From Clostridia bacterium (lineage in GTDB: Bacteria > Bacillota > Clostridia > Christensenellales > Aristaeellaceae): a DNA stretch of 64,000 nt. The stretch is taken from the NCBI GenBank assembly GCA_017547805.1, contig JAFYOR010000013.1:1-64000 (forward strand), in the 5' to 3' direction. Below, piece by piece: positions 43,688 through 51,482 of this stretch (positions within the stretch are counted from its first letter, which is position 1; each line of letters begins with the position of its first letter). Below the pieces are notes generated by a model. It was not told the origin of the DNA, ran no database searches, and was given only the letters and a program-made list of their open reading frames with translations. The position numbers and the translations under genes were made by a program.

Positions 43688-43727
43688 AGGGCGCACCTTT
43701 CCATTCTACTTGGAAGCGGTGCGCCCT
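43688..43727. terminator. Hairpin between convergent genes
   Basis: AGGGCGCACC (43688-43697) pairs with GGTGCGCCCT (43718-43727), with inner CTTTCCA/TGGAAG. The T run after it is poor, so termination may be weak. Confidence 0.6.
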
Positions 43728-43731
43728 GATG

Positions 43732-44202
43732 TTATTCATGTGAAGCGACATCCTGACGGCTTAAAAAGCGGCTCGCCAGAGCGACAACGGCGTGTGCATC
43801 GCCGCGAAGGATTACCCGGGGCGAGGTGCTGATGCCGTCAAAGGAAAAGTGAAAATCTTTGAAATCGCCTTCGCAGATTGCATTGCAGAAGAAATGATGG
43901 ATGTCTTCCCGGCTGTCTCCGGGCAGATCCAGAACAATGCAGCTTTGAGGTGTTTTCTTTTTACCGTCAAGCAGGAAATCGTAAATCACAGCGTTGCTTT
44001 TCGCCAGAATACCCGGACGAACGGATGGATGACAGAGAAAGGCTTCGACTTGCTCTGGCGTAAAATGCCACAATCCATTGATCTTTTCCCCCTTGAGAAA
44101 GCCTTTTGCGATATGACTGCGCACGGTGCGCTCCGTCAGTCCGGTAAACATAACGATATGCGCAATGGTATAAAGCGAACCTTCGTCGTGATGCGGCAGC
44201 AT
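43732..44202 (-). CDS. Helix-turn-helix DNA-binding protein (HTH_17/excisionase type)
   Basis: A 156-residue protein. Residues about 8-55 form a winged helix-turn-helix of the excisionase type: LYTIAHIVMFTGLTERTVRSHIAKGFLKGEKINGLWHFTPEQVEAFL. The C-terminal 100 residues are unlike any family I recognise (VLDLPGDSREDIHHFF, HFSFDG). The start at 44202 has AAGGAAG 7 bases upstream; the longer frame begins beyond the palindrome at 44321. It is isolated between a convergent glycosidase and a co-directional membrane protein. Probably a small regulator. Confidence 0.7.
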   Translation of the reverse strand: MLPHHDEGSLYTIAHIVMFTGLTERTVRSHIAKGFLKGEKINGLWHFTPEQVEAFLCHPSVRPGILAKSNAVIYDFLLDGKKKTPQSCIVLDLPGDSREDIHHFFCNAICEGDFKDFHFSFDGISTSPRVILRGDAHAVVALASRFLSRQDVASHE

Positions 44203-44320
44203 AGAGATTCTTCCTTTCGTTATGGTATATCCGGCCGGGATATGTTTATTGTAGCACAGCAAAAGATGAATTTCACCTTGAAATGCGGAGGCTTTTTCAT
44301 GGGAGAAAGCGGCGTATATA

Positions 44321-44352
44321 ATGAAGTCCCCGCCTGAAGGCGGGGACTTCAT
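44321..44352. terminator. Perfect 14-bp hairpin
   Basis: ATGAAGTCCCCGCC (44321-44334), TGAA loop, perfect complement (44339-44352). It lies directly downstream of the minus-strand membrane protein gene and may end its transcript, although no T run follows. Confidence 0.55.
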
Positions 44353-44359
44353 GGTTGAT

Positions 44360-45265
44360 TCAGTTTTCCAGCGCGTCAAGCAGCTCCTGACGCAGGGTCA
44401 GCACCTGTGCAACGTGGTAATTGGTGACGAGGTTGAGTTCAAGGTCGCACTCCGGCGCTTCGCTGACGCCGATATGCGCGCCATGCTCAGCCAGACGGCG
44501 CTGGTTGTCCGGGCTCAGGCAGCCGGGCTTGCCGATGTGGTGAAGGACGCTGAGATGGGAAAGCAGCAGTTCGGCCTTTTCGCTGCAGCGCGTGAAGGAG
44601 GCGAGCTCCTTTGCCTGCCGGCGGCGGCTGAGAACAAGCCGCTGCTTGGAGAAAATCATCAGCTGGCGTTCGATGTCCTCCGCCATGGCGCAGGCGCGTT
44701 TGGCGTCGGGCTGAACGTCGTCCCCGTCAAAGAGCTCTTCAAGGAAAGCGATCAGCTCCCGGTCAAGGCTCTTCACGGCGGCGCGGATCTGGCGGCTGTT
44801 GTCGTAGGGGAAGATCAGCGTGTTGATCAGCATGCCTACGCCAAGGCCGATGGCGCTGTCCCAGATGCGCCCGAAGGCGTAGGGAAACGCTTCAATATCG
44901 GGCGTGGTGCACAGCAGAACGACCATGAAGATCGGCATCGACGGAGAAAAGCGGAAGCGAAGCGCGTTGTAGAGCACGATGCACAGCGCAATGCCAAGCC
45001 CTGTGTTAAACAGCATGGGCGTGGGCAGATGGCGCAGGAAAAGGCCGGCGATGGCGCCAAAAAGCACGCCGGTGATCTGCTCCATGGAGGAGCTGAGCGA
45101 TTCGCGGAAGGTTGGCTGCATGGCGGCGGTCGCGCCGAGCATGGCGAAGATGAGGCGCGAGTCCGTCATGCCGAACGCATCGACGATGAACATGGAAATG
45201 ACGACGGATGCGACCGTTTTGACGGTGCGCATGCCGATGGGAAAACGGAATCTGGAAAGTTTCAT
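44360..45265 (-). CDS. FUSC/aromatic-acid-exporter-like membrane protein
   Basis: A 301-residue protein. Residues 1-165 hold six closely packed helices (MRTVKTVASVVISMFIVDAFG, FAMLGATAAMQPTFRESL, GIALCIVLYNALRF), the FUSC-like/DUF939 pattern. The C-terminal 135 residues are cytoplasmic and helical. Relatives export aromatic acids or are structural homologues of plant ALMT. The start at 45265 has AAAGGAT; it lies 43 bases after the PTS-IIC-like gene, which suggests an operon. Confidence 0.8.
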   Translation of the reverse strand: MKLSRFRFPIGMRTVKTVASVVISMFIVDAFGMTDSRLIFAMLGATAAMQPTFRESLSSSMEQITGVLFGAIAGLFLRHLPTPMLFNTGLGIALCIVLYNALRFRFSPSMPIFMVVLLCTTPDIEAFPYAFGRIWDSAIGLGVGMLINTLIFPYDNSRQIRAAVKSLDRELIAFLEELFDGDDVQPDAKRACAMAEDIERQLMIFSKQRLVLSRRRQAKELASFTRCSEKAELLLSHLSVLHHIGKPGCLSPDNQRRLAEHGAHIGVSEAPECDLELNLVTNYHVAQVLTLRQELLDALEN

Positions 45266-45308
45266 GTGATATCCTTTTGCTTTGATTTGCTCAGGGGGGA
45301 CTACGGGC

Positions 45309-46415
45309 TTACAGATCAAGCGTGAGATCGCCCTCCCGGATCATGCCCATGCGGCGCATGGCTTCGCAGATCAGCGTGGAGAGGACGGCGGGCAGGATGA
45401 AGCAGATGAGGATCAGACCGATCCAATCCATCGGCGTGACCGCGGCCTTTGCGCCGGAGGCGACGTCGCTGATCCAGCCGGTGTATACGCCGATCTGTCC
45501 GACGAAACCGCAGGTGCCCATGCCGGCGGAAACGGGCGCGCCGTTCATTTGCAGCTTGAAAACGCAGGTGGCGAGCGGTCCTGTAATCATGGAGGCGAAG
45601 ATGGGCGGGAGGAAGATGCGCGGATTCTTGATGATGTTGGGCATCTGCAGCATGCTCGTGCCCACGCCCTGCGCGACAAGACCGCCCCAGCGGTTTTCCT
45701 TAAAGCTCATGACGGCGAAGCCGACCATCTGCGCGCAGCAGCCGGCAACCGCAGCGCCGCCGGCGAGTCCCGTCAGCCCCAGCGCGGCGCAGATGGCTGC
45801 GGAGGAGATGGGCAGCGTAAGCGCAATGCCGATGATGGCGGAGACGAGCATGCCCATGAAGAAGGGCTGAAGCTCCGTCGCCCACATGATCGCAACGCCC
45901 ACGGACTGCGCCGCCCTGCCGATGGGCGCGGCGACAAGGGACGCGAGCGCACAGCCGGCAAGGATGGTCGCGCAGGGTGTGACGAGAATGTCCACGCGCG
46001 TTTCCTTGGAGATGAGCTTGCCGATTTCGGCGGCAAAGAGCGTGACGATATAGACCGCCAGCGGGCCGCCTGCGCCGGCGATGGCGTTGGCGGCGAAGCC
46101 GACGGGAATCAGCGAAAAGAGCACCAGCGGGGGAGCGCAGAGCGCTGCACCGACGGCCACGGCAATGCCCGGGCCGCAAAGGGCGCTGGCCAGACCGCCG
46201 ATGGTGTAGGAGATGGCGTTTGCGCCCGAAGAGATGGTGACGATGGTTCGGGTGAGAAAACCGATGTTCAGCTGCTGGCCGAGGGTATTGAGGATGGTGC
46301 CGACCAGAAGCGTACAGAACAGGCCCTGCGCCATGGCGCCCAGCGCGTCAATACCGTAACGATGCAGCGAAAGGACAACGCCTTTGCGTTTCATGAATGC
46401 TTCCACTTTATTCAT
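45309..46415 (-). CDS. PTS EIIC-like membrane protein (PTS_EIIC_2 type)
   Basis: A 368-residue protein with about ten helices, rich in Gly and Ala (ISSGANAISYTIGGLASALCGPGIAVAVGAALC, GFAANAIAGAGGPLAVY, NIIKNPRIFLPPIFASMITGP). This is the fructose-EIIC-like family that often occurs without EIIA/EIIB proteins. None is adjacent here, so classic phosphotransferase transport is doubtful. The start at 46415 has AAGGAAGGA; upstream is a good promoter. It probably forms an operon with the FUSC-like gene. Confidence 0.8.
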   Translation of the reverse strand: MNKVEAFMKRKGVVLSLHRYGIDALGAMAQGLFCTLLVGTILNTLGQQLNIGFLTRTIVTISSGANAISYTIGGLASALCGPGIAVAVGAALCAPPLVLFSLIPVGFAANAIAGAGGPLAVYIVTLFAAEIGKLISKETRVDILVTPCATILAGCALASLVAAPIGRAAQSVGVAIMWATELQPFFMGMLVSAIIGIALTLPISSAAICAALGLTGLAGGAAVAGCCAQMVGFAVMSFKENRWGGLVAQGVGTSMLQMPNIIKNPRIFLPPIFASMITGPLATCVFKLQMNGAPVSAGMGTCGFVGQIGVYTGWISDVASGAKAAVTPMDWIGLILICFILPAVLSTLICEAMRRMGMIREGDLTLDL

Positions 46416-46473
46416 CGTACCGATCCTTCCTTTCAAACATATTCCGATGCGGAAACTCACAAATAGATAATTG

Positions 46474-46502
46474 ATTCTACCACAGCACACAGGCAGATGC
46501 AA
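46474..46502 (-). promoter_or_regulatory. Promoter of the PTS-IIC-like operon
   Basis: On the minus strand: TTGCAT, 17 bp, TAGAAT. Confidence 0.75.
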
Positions 46503-46571
46503 AGGATTCGTGACGCGGACGGAAAAAAAGCCGGTTGAACAGCAATGGCGGATGTGATAAGATGAGGCCAT

Positions 46572-46965
46572 ACCGGCATGCTGCCGGAGGCATTACCGAC
46601 AAAGTGCCGTAAACCCCGATCTTTTGCGCACGCGGCTGGTATTCTGAGATAAGATTGACATAACCAACCGGCATGCTGCCGGAGGCATTACCGACAAAGT
46701 GCCGTAAATCCCGATCTTTTGCGCACGCGGCCGGTATTCTGAGATAAGATTGACATAACCAACCGGTATGCTGCCGGAGGCATTACCGACAAAGTGCCGT
46801 AAATCCCGATTTTTCGCGCACGCGGCCGGTATTCTGAGATAAGATTGACATAACCAACCGGCATGCTGCCGGAGGCACTGCCGACAAAGTGCAGCAAATC
46901 TCCATCTTTCGTGAAACTCCATCGTCTGCACACACGGCCGATACACTGAGATAAGATTGACATAA
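46572..46965 (+). repeat. Tandem array of 95-bp repeats, family R1
   Basis: Four units start at 46572, 46667, 46762 and 46857, exactly 95 bp apart. Each begins with the palindrome CCGGCA-TGC-TGCCGG (CCGGTA in unit 3) and ends with CTGAGATAAGATTGACATAA. The fourth unit is diverged and about 15-18 bases longer. There are no unique spacers, so it is not a CRISPR array. A fifth copy lies at 2718-2805 on the opposite strand. It occupies the whole upstream region of the MFS gene. Confidence 0.95.
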
Positions 46966-46983
46966 ACAAAAGGAGCGAACAGA

Positions 46984-48171
46984 ATGAACAGAGTCAAAGA
47001 GGCGTTCCGCGAGAACAGCGGATACAGGCTGCTGCTGCTTTCCATCCTGATTACCGGGCTTTCCTACGGCCTTTATAAGGGCATGCTGGATAATTACCTG
47101 GTCGAGATCGTCCATATGGGCGAGATGGACCGCGGCGTTACGGAGTTTTTCCGGGAGCTGCCGGGTATCGCGCTGGTGCTGATCCTCGCCGTGTTTTATA
47201 TGCTGTCGGCGGAAAGCCTGTATAAGGCGGGCGCGCTGATTATGCTGGCGGGCATGGGCATGCACGCGCTGCTGCCTGCCGGAAAGGTGCTCACCACGAT
47301 GGCGATCTGCATCTATTCCCTTGGCGAGCATATTCAGCTGGGCATGAAGAGCACGCTGACCCTCGGCTACGCGAAGGAAGGGCGCGGCGGCGCGGCGCTT
47401 GGCGTGCAGGGCGCAGCCAGCCAGATCGGCACGCTGGCGGGCTATCTGGTGATCGTGCTGGCGTTTTCTGCGTTCTCCCCGTATAAGCCGTTTTTTGCGC
47501 TGGCAGCGGTGCTGACTGCGCTGAGCGCCTTCTTCGCGCTGCGCATCCGCGGAAACAGCGCGCCGGATGCGTCCAAGCGCCGGTTTTATTTCCATAAGAA
47601 GTATACCAAGTATTACATGCTGGAGATGTTCTACGGCGCGCGCAAGCAGGTATTCTTTACCTTCGGACCGTATCTGCTGATCCTCTTCTACGGCGCGAAT
47701 GCGGCGACGATCAGCCTGCTGTTTGCGGTTTCGGCGATTGCGTGCTTCTTTGCTTCGCCCGTCGTGGGCAGGATCATCGACAAGTTGGGATATAAGGTCG
47801 TCATGGTCGCCGATACGCTGATTCTGGTGATCGTGTGCTTCTTCTATGGCTTTGCGCACCATCTCTTTCCCAAGGACGTCGCGTTCATCGTCTGCTGCGT
47901 CAATTACGTGCTGGACGCGGTGATTTCTCTGGCGTCCATGGCGGCGAATGTCTACGTCAAGGATCTGGCGGATAACGCGGAAGAGGTCAAGGCGACGATT
48001 TCCACCGGCGTGTCCATCAACCATGTGATCACGATCTTCATCGCGCTCTTCGGCGGCTGGATCTGGGAAACGGTGGGCATCGAAACGCTGTTCATCCTCT
48101 CCGCCGTGCTCGGCCTTTGCAACAGCGCGTATGCCGCGACGATCAAAAACAAAGAGCGGACGGACGCCTGA
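46984..48171 (+). CDS. MFS transporter
   Basis: A 395-residue major facilitator protein with 12 predicted helices. Helix 4 region YSLGEHIQLGMKSTLTLGYAKEGRGGAALGVQGAASQIG and the cytoplasmic RIRGNSAPDASKRRFYFHKKY loop separate the halves. PVVGRIIDKLGYKVVMVADTL is the equivalent of the conserved loop 8-9 motif. The substrate is unknown. AAAAGGAGC precedes the ATG; the R1 array lies immediately upstream and would be part of its leader or promoter region. No other clear promoter was seen. Confidence 0.85.
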   Translation: MNRVKEAFRENSGYRLLLLSILITGLSYGLYKGMLDNYLVEIVHMGEMDRGVTEFFRELPGIALVLILAVFYMLSAESLYKAGALIMLAGMGMHALLPAGKVLTTMAICIYSLGEHIQLGMKSTLTLGYAKEGRGGAALGVQGAASQIGTLAGYLVIVLAFSAFSPYKPFFALAAVLTALSAFFALRIRGNSAPDASKRRFYFHKKYTKYYMLEMFYGARKQVFFTFGPYLLILFYGANAATISLLFAVSAIACFFASPVVGRIIDKLGYKVVMVADTLILVIVCFFYGFAHHLFPKDVAFIVCCVNYVLDAVISLASMAANVYVKDLADNAEEVKATISTGVSINHVITIFIALFGGWIWETVGIETLFILSAVLGLCNSAYAATIKNKERTDA

Positions 48172-48180
48172 AACCAAAGC

Positions 48181-48254
48181 TGCTATAACCGCGCGAAGCG
48201 ATGAAGGGAGTCTGAGGGATGAAATCCCTCAGGCGGGTTTGGGCGGCAGCCCAA
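48181..48254 (+). repeat. Compound-hairpin element, family R2 (copy 3)
   Basis: GCGCGAAGCGATGAAGGG leads into CTGAGGGAT (48212-48220)/ATCCCTCAG (48224-48232), then CGGGTTT and TTGGGC..GCCCAA (48239-48254). It follows the MFS stop by 9 bases. Confidence 0.8.
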
Positions 48255-48278
48255 CGTCCCTTCATATTCATAGTAAAG

Positions 48279-48312
48279 AATCCCGCTCTTCAAAAGGGCG
48301 GGATTTTTGTGT
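48279..48312. terminator. Bidirectional terminator
   Basis: AATCCCGC (48279-48286) pairs with GCGGGATT (48298-48305) followed by TTT; the opposite side also has T-rich DNA for the convergent gene. Confidence 0.85.
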
Positions 48313-48989
48313 TATTTGGCGGAAATGAGACCGGCCTTGACGAGCTCCTCGCAGACGCGGCGGCACTTTTTGACGTCGAATTTGTCGTTCGTGCGGATGG
48401 AGGTCTCCATGTCGATCCAGAAATCGCCGTCGCAGACCTCGCTGATCGCCTTGACGACGGAAACGGCGTTGTCCGGACCGATGCCGCCGGCGTAGCCGAA
48501 GAATTCCGTTTCCGGCGCGCGCCACTGTGTGCATGCGACGCCCCGTCCACAGGAACCGTCCTGAAAGCCCTGCACAAAGGGGAGATGCTTGTAATGGGCG
48601 AAGAAATCCTCCGTGCCTTCATGGAGCTGGATGATGATCTGCTTGCCTTCGGGAAAGGCGAGCTCGCGGCAATAATGGGAGGTCTTGGGGATGTTGAGCT
48701 GGATGCGGTCAAAGAGATCAAAGGAGGAGCCGAGCATGTCGATGGCGGGCTGCCAGTCGTTGCCCTTGACGGCTTCGTAAGCGATCTTGCCGCAGAAGTG
48801 TACGGCCATCGGGAATTTGTACTTTTTGTACGCCTTGAGCATCACCGGCATGGGATAGCGATTGCCGGCCTTGCGGCTTTCAGTGAGGAGGAAGACGAAC
48901 TCAACAAAGGGGAAGTCTTTGTGGAGCGCGGCAAGCTCCTGGGGTTTGGTCCATTGATCGATTCCGGAAAAAGATACACGCTTGAGCAT
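48312..48989 (-). CDS. TrpF-like TIM-barrel protein lacking the catalytic Cys
   Basis: A 225-residue barrel. FFGYAGGIGPDNAVSVVKAI is the phosphate-binding loop of phosphoribosylanthranilate isomerase-like proteins, and DFWIDMETSIRTNDKFDVKKCRRVCEEL matches the end of that fold. The N-terminal KICG motif with the catalytic Cys is replaced by SFSG, so isomerase activity is unlikely. No trp gene is nearby. AAAGGAGG precedes the ATG; a possible -10 box TATACT lies at 49025-49030. Function unknown. Confidence 0.65.
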   Translation of the reverse strand: MLKRVSFSGIDQWTKPQELAALHKDFPFVEFVFLLTESRKAGNRYPMPVMLKAYKKYKFPMAVHFCGKIAYEAVKGNDWQPAIDMLGSSFDLFDRIQLNIPKTSHYCRELAFPEGKQIIIQLHEGTEDFFAHYKHLPFVQGFQDGSCGRGVACTQWRAPETEFFGYAGGIGPDNAVSVVKAISEVCDGDFWIDMETSIRTNDKFDVKKCRRVCEELVKAGLISAK

Positions 48990-49063
48990 GAGTGCATCCT
49001 CCTTTCGTGTTTGGGATGATTGGAGTATAGCACGCGCTGAGTTGTTTTCAGTTGCATGAAATG

Positions 49064-49100
49064 CGACAAAGAAAAAGCGCCTCCGGAAAACCGGAGACGC
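49064..49100 (-). terminator. Terminator of the PRTase-like gene
   Basis: On the minus strand: GCGTCTCCGG, TTTT loop, CCGGAGGCGC, then TTTTTCTTT. Confidence 0.92.
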
Positions 49101-49112
49101 AGGAAATACAAA

Positions 49113-49751
49113 TCAGAAGCTGGAAATGCCGTGGCTGTTCACCAGCGCGTCGATCTTCATGCCAGCCTTGCACAGCGGGCAGTCGCGGGAAGAATGGCTC
49201 TGATAGTTCATGATGTCGTCGCTGTTGTACAGGCTCTGTACCGGGAAGCCCTCGCACTCCTTGATGCAGGCGAAGATGGAACAGATGCCCACCGGGTCGC
49301 CGTTGTAGTAGCGGATGGCTTCGATGGCCGCCTGCGCGGTGTAGCCGGTGGCGACGGAAGCGGCGAGCACCAGCACGTGCTTGCCCACGATCATCGGCGC
49401 GGTATTGTCGCGGAAGATCAGCTGGCTGCCGGAGGTGTGCTCCGGGGTCACGACGTAGATGGTGCGGTGGGAGTTCATGTTCATGTAGCCTTCGCGGGTC
49501 AGCTCAGCAGCCATGCACGCGCCGATGACTTCCGTGCCGTCAAGGCAGAGGATGGTATCGATGATGGTGCTGGTTTTGAACTTCTGGCACAGCAGGGCGG
49601 CGGCTTCGCGCGCCTCAGAGAGGCGATGCTTGGTCATGGTCAGGTCAATATAGTAATTGAGATGGCTGTGACTGGTGGCAAAATGGCCTTTCGCCAGACG
49701 AAGGGGGATGTTGCCCGCTCTCTTGGGGAATTCGATGAGTTGAATAGCCAT
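49113..49751 (-). CDS. Phosphoribosyltransferase-fold protein with altered PRPP loop
   Basis: A 212-residue protein of the orotate-phosphoribosyltransferase-like fold. KHVLVLAASVATGYTAQAAIEAIRYY occupies the PRPP-loop position, but the two acidic residues of the usual motif are replaced by Ala-Ala. The C-terminus carries DCPLCKAG, a possible metal-binding Cys pair. CAGGAG lies before the ATG at 49751; the longer frame has no site. No pyrimidine gene is adjacent. It may bind a nucleotide without transferring phosphoribose. Confidence 0.7.
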   Translation of the reverse strand: MAIQLIEFPKRAGNIPLRLAKGHFATSHSHLNYYIDLTMTKHRLSEAREAAALLCQKFKTSTIIDTILCLDGTEVIGACMAAELTREGYMNMNSHRTIYVVTPEHTSGSQLIFRDNTAPMIVGKHVLVLAASVATGYTAQAAIEAIRYYNGDPVGICSIFACIKECEGFPVQSLYNSDDIMNYQSHSSRDCPLCKAGMKIDALVNSHGISSF

Positions 49752-49962
49752 AGCGTTCACTCCTGTTCCGCGCAATGCACAATCCGGCATGAATCCGAAT
49801 CCACAGCCGCGTTTTTTGTTGTAGAGATATTATGAATGATTTTTGAAAGGGTGTCAAGAATTTTGTGCAAAAAGATGCTGAAAATGGCAAAGAACAGACA
49901 ATTTTAGCGTCTGCAGGGAAAAAATCGGCGATCTGGCTGCATTTTCCGAACGATCGTGCGGA

Positions 49963-50706
49963 TTACAGATAGTGGATGACGTCTTTGTATTCCTCCATGA
50001 TCAGGGCGTTGAATTCCCGTCCGCCTTCCAGATTTGCGCTGCGGTAAACCGGGGGCTCGATGCCCATGCTCAGCAGTTTTTCGCATACAAGGATGACGAT
50101 TGAGTTCGCGATGAACGCGCCGGTTACGGTGGAGGAGGGCGCGACGCGCTGAGCCATGCCCTCAAGCTGCACGCAGGCGTCGCCCATCACGCCGCAGTTG
50201 TCGATGAGAATATCGCAGTGGTCCTGCGTCATCGTTCCCGACGGATCCAGCGATGAAACGTGACCGGCGTATTGCTCGCTGTAAATGCCGATGACGGTTA
50301 CGCCCATTTCCCGCGCCTTCATGGGCATTTCCACGACCGTGGGCACACGGCCTGAGCAAGCATGTACGATGAGCACATCACCGGGCTTGATGCCGCTGTT
50401 CCTGAGCAGGATTTCAGCATGTCCCGGCAGGCGTTCAAACTCCGACGTGGAAGGAAGCGGGCGCGTTGTGAACTGGAGGATGGGCGAAACGATGGGATTG
50501 ATCGTCGCCAGTCCGCCGGCGCGATAAACCAGCTCTTCGATGACGATGCCTGCATGCATCGGCGCAAAGCCGAAGACCGAACGCTTGTCGCGGATTGCGC
50601 TGGCGATCACATCGGCGGCACGGTCAATCTGCTGCATCTGCGTCTGTACAATCCGGTCGATCGCGCTGTGAAGAAACTGCTGATACTGCGAAACGTGGAC
50701 GCTCAT
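49963..50706 (-). CDS. SIS-domain sugar isomerase-like protein
   Basis: A 247-residue protein with one SIS (phosphosugar-binding) domain. KRSVFGFAPMHAGIVIEELVYRAGGLATINPI resembles UPF0309-type SIS proteins. VLIVHACSGRVPTVVEMPMKAREMGVTVIGI contains the phosphate-binding Ser/Thr cluster in SGRVPT, and VTGAFIANSIVILVCEKLL follows. It probably handles an amino-sugar phosphate, which fits the glycan genes but is unproven. AAAGGAGG precedes the ATG at 50706; an earlier ATG overlaps the promoter region. Confidence 0.78.
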   Translation of the reverse strand: MSVHVSQYQQFLHSAIDRIVQTQMQQIDRAADVIASAIRDKRSVFGFAPMHAGIVIEELVYRAGGLATINPIVSPILQFTTRPLPSTSEFERLPGHAEILLRNSGIKPGDVLIVHACSGRVPTVVEMPMKAREMGVTVIGIYSEQYAGHVSSLDPSGTMTQDHCDILIDNCGVMGDACVQLEGMAQRVAPSSTVTGAFIANSIVILVCEKLLSMGIEPPVYRSANLEGGREFNALIMEEYKDVIHYL

Positions 50707-50758
50707 GGTATTCCTCCTTTGATCCGGACGGAAGCGGGGAAGACGGCTGTTTGTATTC

Positions 50759-50787
50759 ATTATATCTCACACGGGCAGTACGGTAAA
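50759..50787 (-). promoter_or_regulatory. Promoter of the SIS gene
   Basis: On the minus strand: TTTACC, 17 bp, TATAAT. A rightward TTGCAA (50792-50797)/TAAACT (50813-50818) pair with 15-bp spacing lies next to it. Confidence 0.65.
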
Positions 50788-50849
50788 GCTGTTGCAAAGG
50801 GCGATTTTGTGATAAACTGATGGAAAGGAAGAGAGGGGGCAGGTTGACC

Positions 50850-51410
50850 ATGAAGGAAACTGAAAAGAAGAGTCTGTTTGAGCAGATGCATCCCGGCTAT
50901 TTTGATCAGCCGTATATCAGGGCGATGGACAAAGGGCTTGTGTACGAGGAAATGACCCTTGACCTTGGCGCTTTTTCCTGCGAGGCTGTGAGCATTCCTG
51001 TTTCGGGAGAAATCACGTTTGGGGCATATGCGGGCGACGACCTTCGCGCGCTGCAGGAGAGCGTTGCGCTGGTGGATAAAGGCTGGGTGCAGTACTACGG
51101 CAAGAAAGACAACGTGTTCTGTGCCTTTGACGGGGAGAGGGTCGTCAGCTTCTGTCTGCTTGACGACATGGGCGTGCATCAGCTGGGTGAAAGAACGGTG
51201 CGCGTCGCAGGACCGGGCTGCGTCGGCACGATTCCGGCATACAGAAAGCGGGGCATCGGCCTGCGCATGGTGCAGCTGGCGACGCAGATCCTGAAGGAGC
51301 GCGGATACGATATCAGCTATATTCACTACACCGGCGTGGGACCGTGGTATGCAAAGCTCGGGTATGAAACGCTGCTCAAATGGAACAGGGACGGCATTGT
51401 CGGGGAATAG
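50850..51410 (+). CDS. GNAT-family N-acetyltransferase
   Basis: A 186-residue acetyltransferase. The acetyl-CoA loop reads GCVGTIPAYRKRGIGLRMVQLATQILKERG (about residues 124-153), the standard RxxGxG/A form. GYDISYIHYTG and WYAKLGYETLLKW are the last strands of the fold. The N-terminal 60 residues are unassigned. The ATG at 50850 was preferred to that at 50820, which falls on the putative -10 region. The acceptor is unknown. Confidence 0.85.
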   Translation: MKETEKKSLFEQMHPGYFDQPYIRAMDKGLVYEEMTLDLGAFSCEAVSIPVSGEITFGAYAGDDLRALQESVALVDKGWVQYYGKKDNVFCAFDGERVVSFCLLDDMGVHQLGERTVRVAGPGCVGTIPAYRKRGIGLRMVQLATQILKERGYDISYIHYTGVGPWYAKLGYETLLKWNRDGIVGE

Positions 51411-51482
51411 GCGGGACGCTTGTCCGTCAGGCCGGATCAAGCCCGCGCTTTGTGCGAAGACGAAGGATGCAGGAGGCATGGC

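Noticed and set aside
45309..46415. A complete PTS sugar uptake system
   Set aside because: Only an EIIC-like membrane protein is present, without EIIA or EIIB domains nearby, so PTS transport cannot be claimed.
46572..46965. The 95-bp array as a CRISPR locus
   Set aside because: The units are contiguous with no unique spacers, the unit is far longer than a CRISPR repeat, and no cas gene is present.
46477..47045. Short minus-strand frames in the 95-bp array
   Set aside because: They are repeated translations of the same non-coding unit and change frame between copies.
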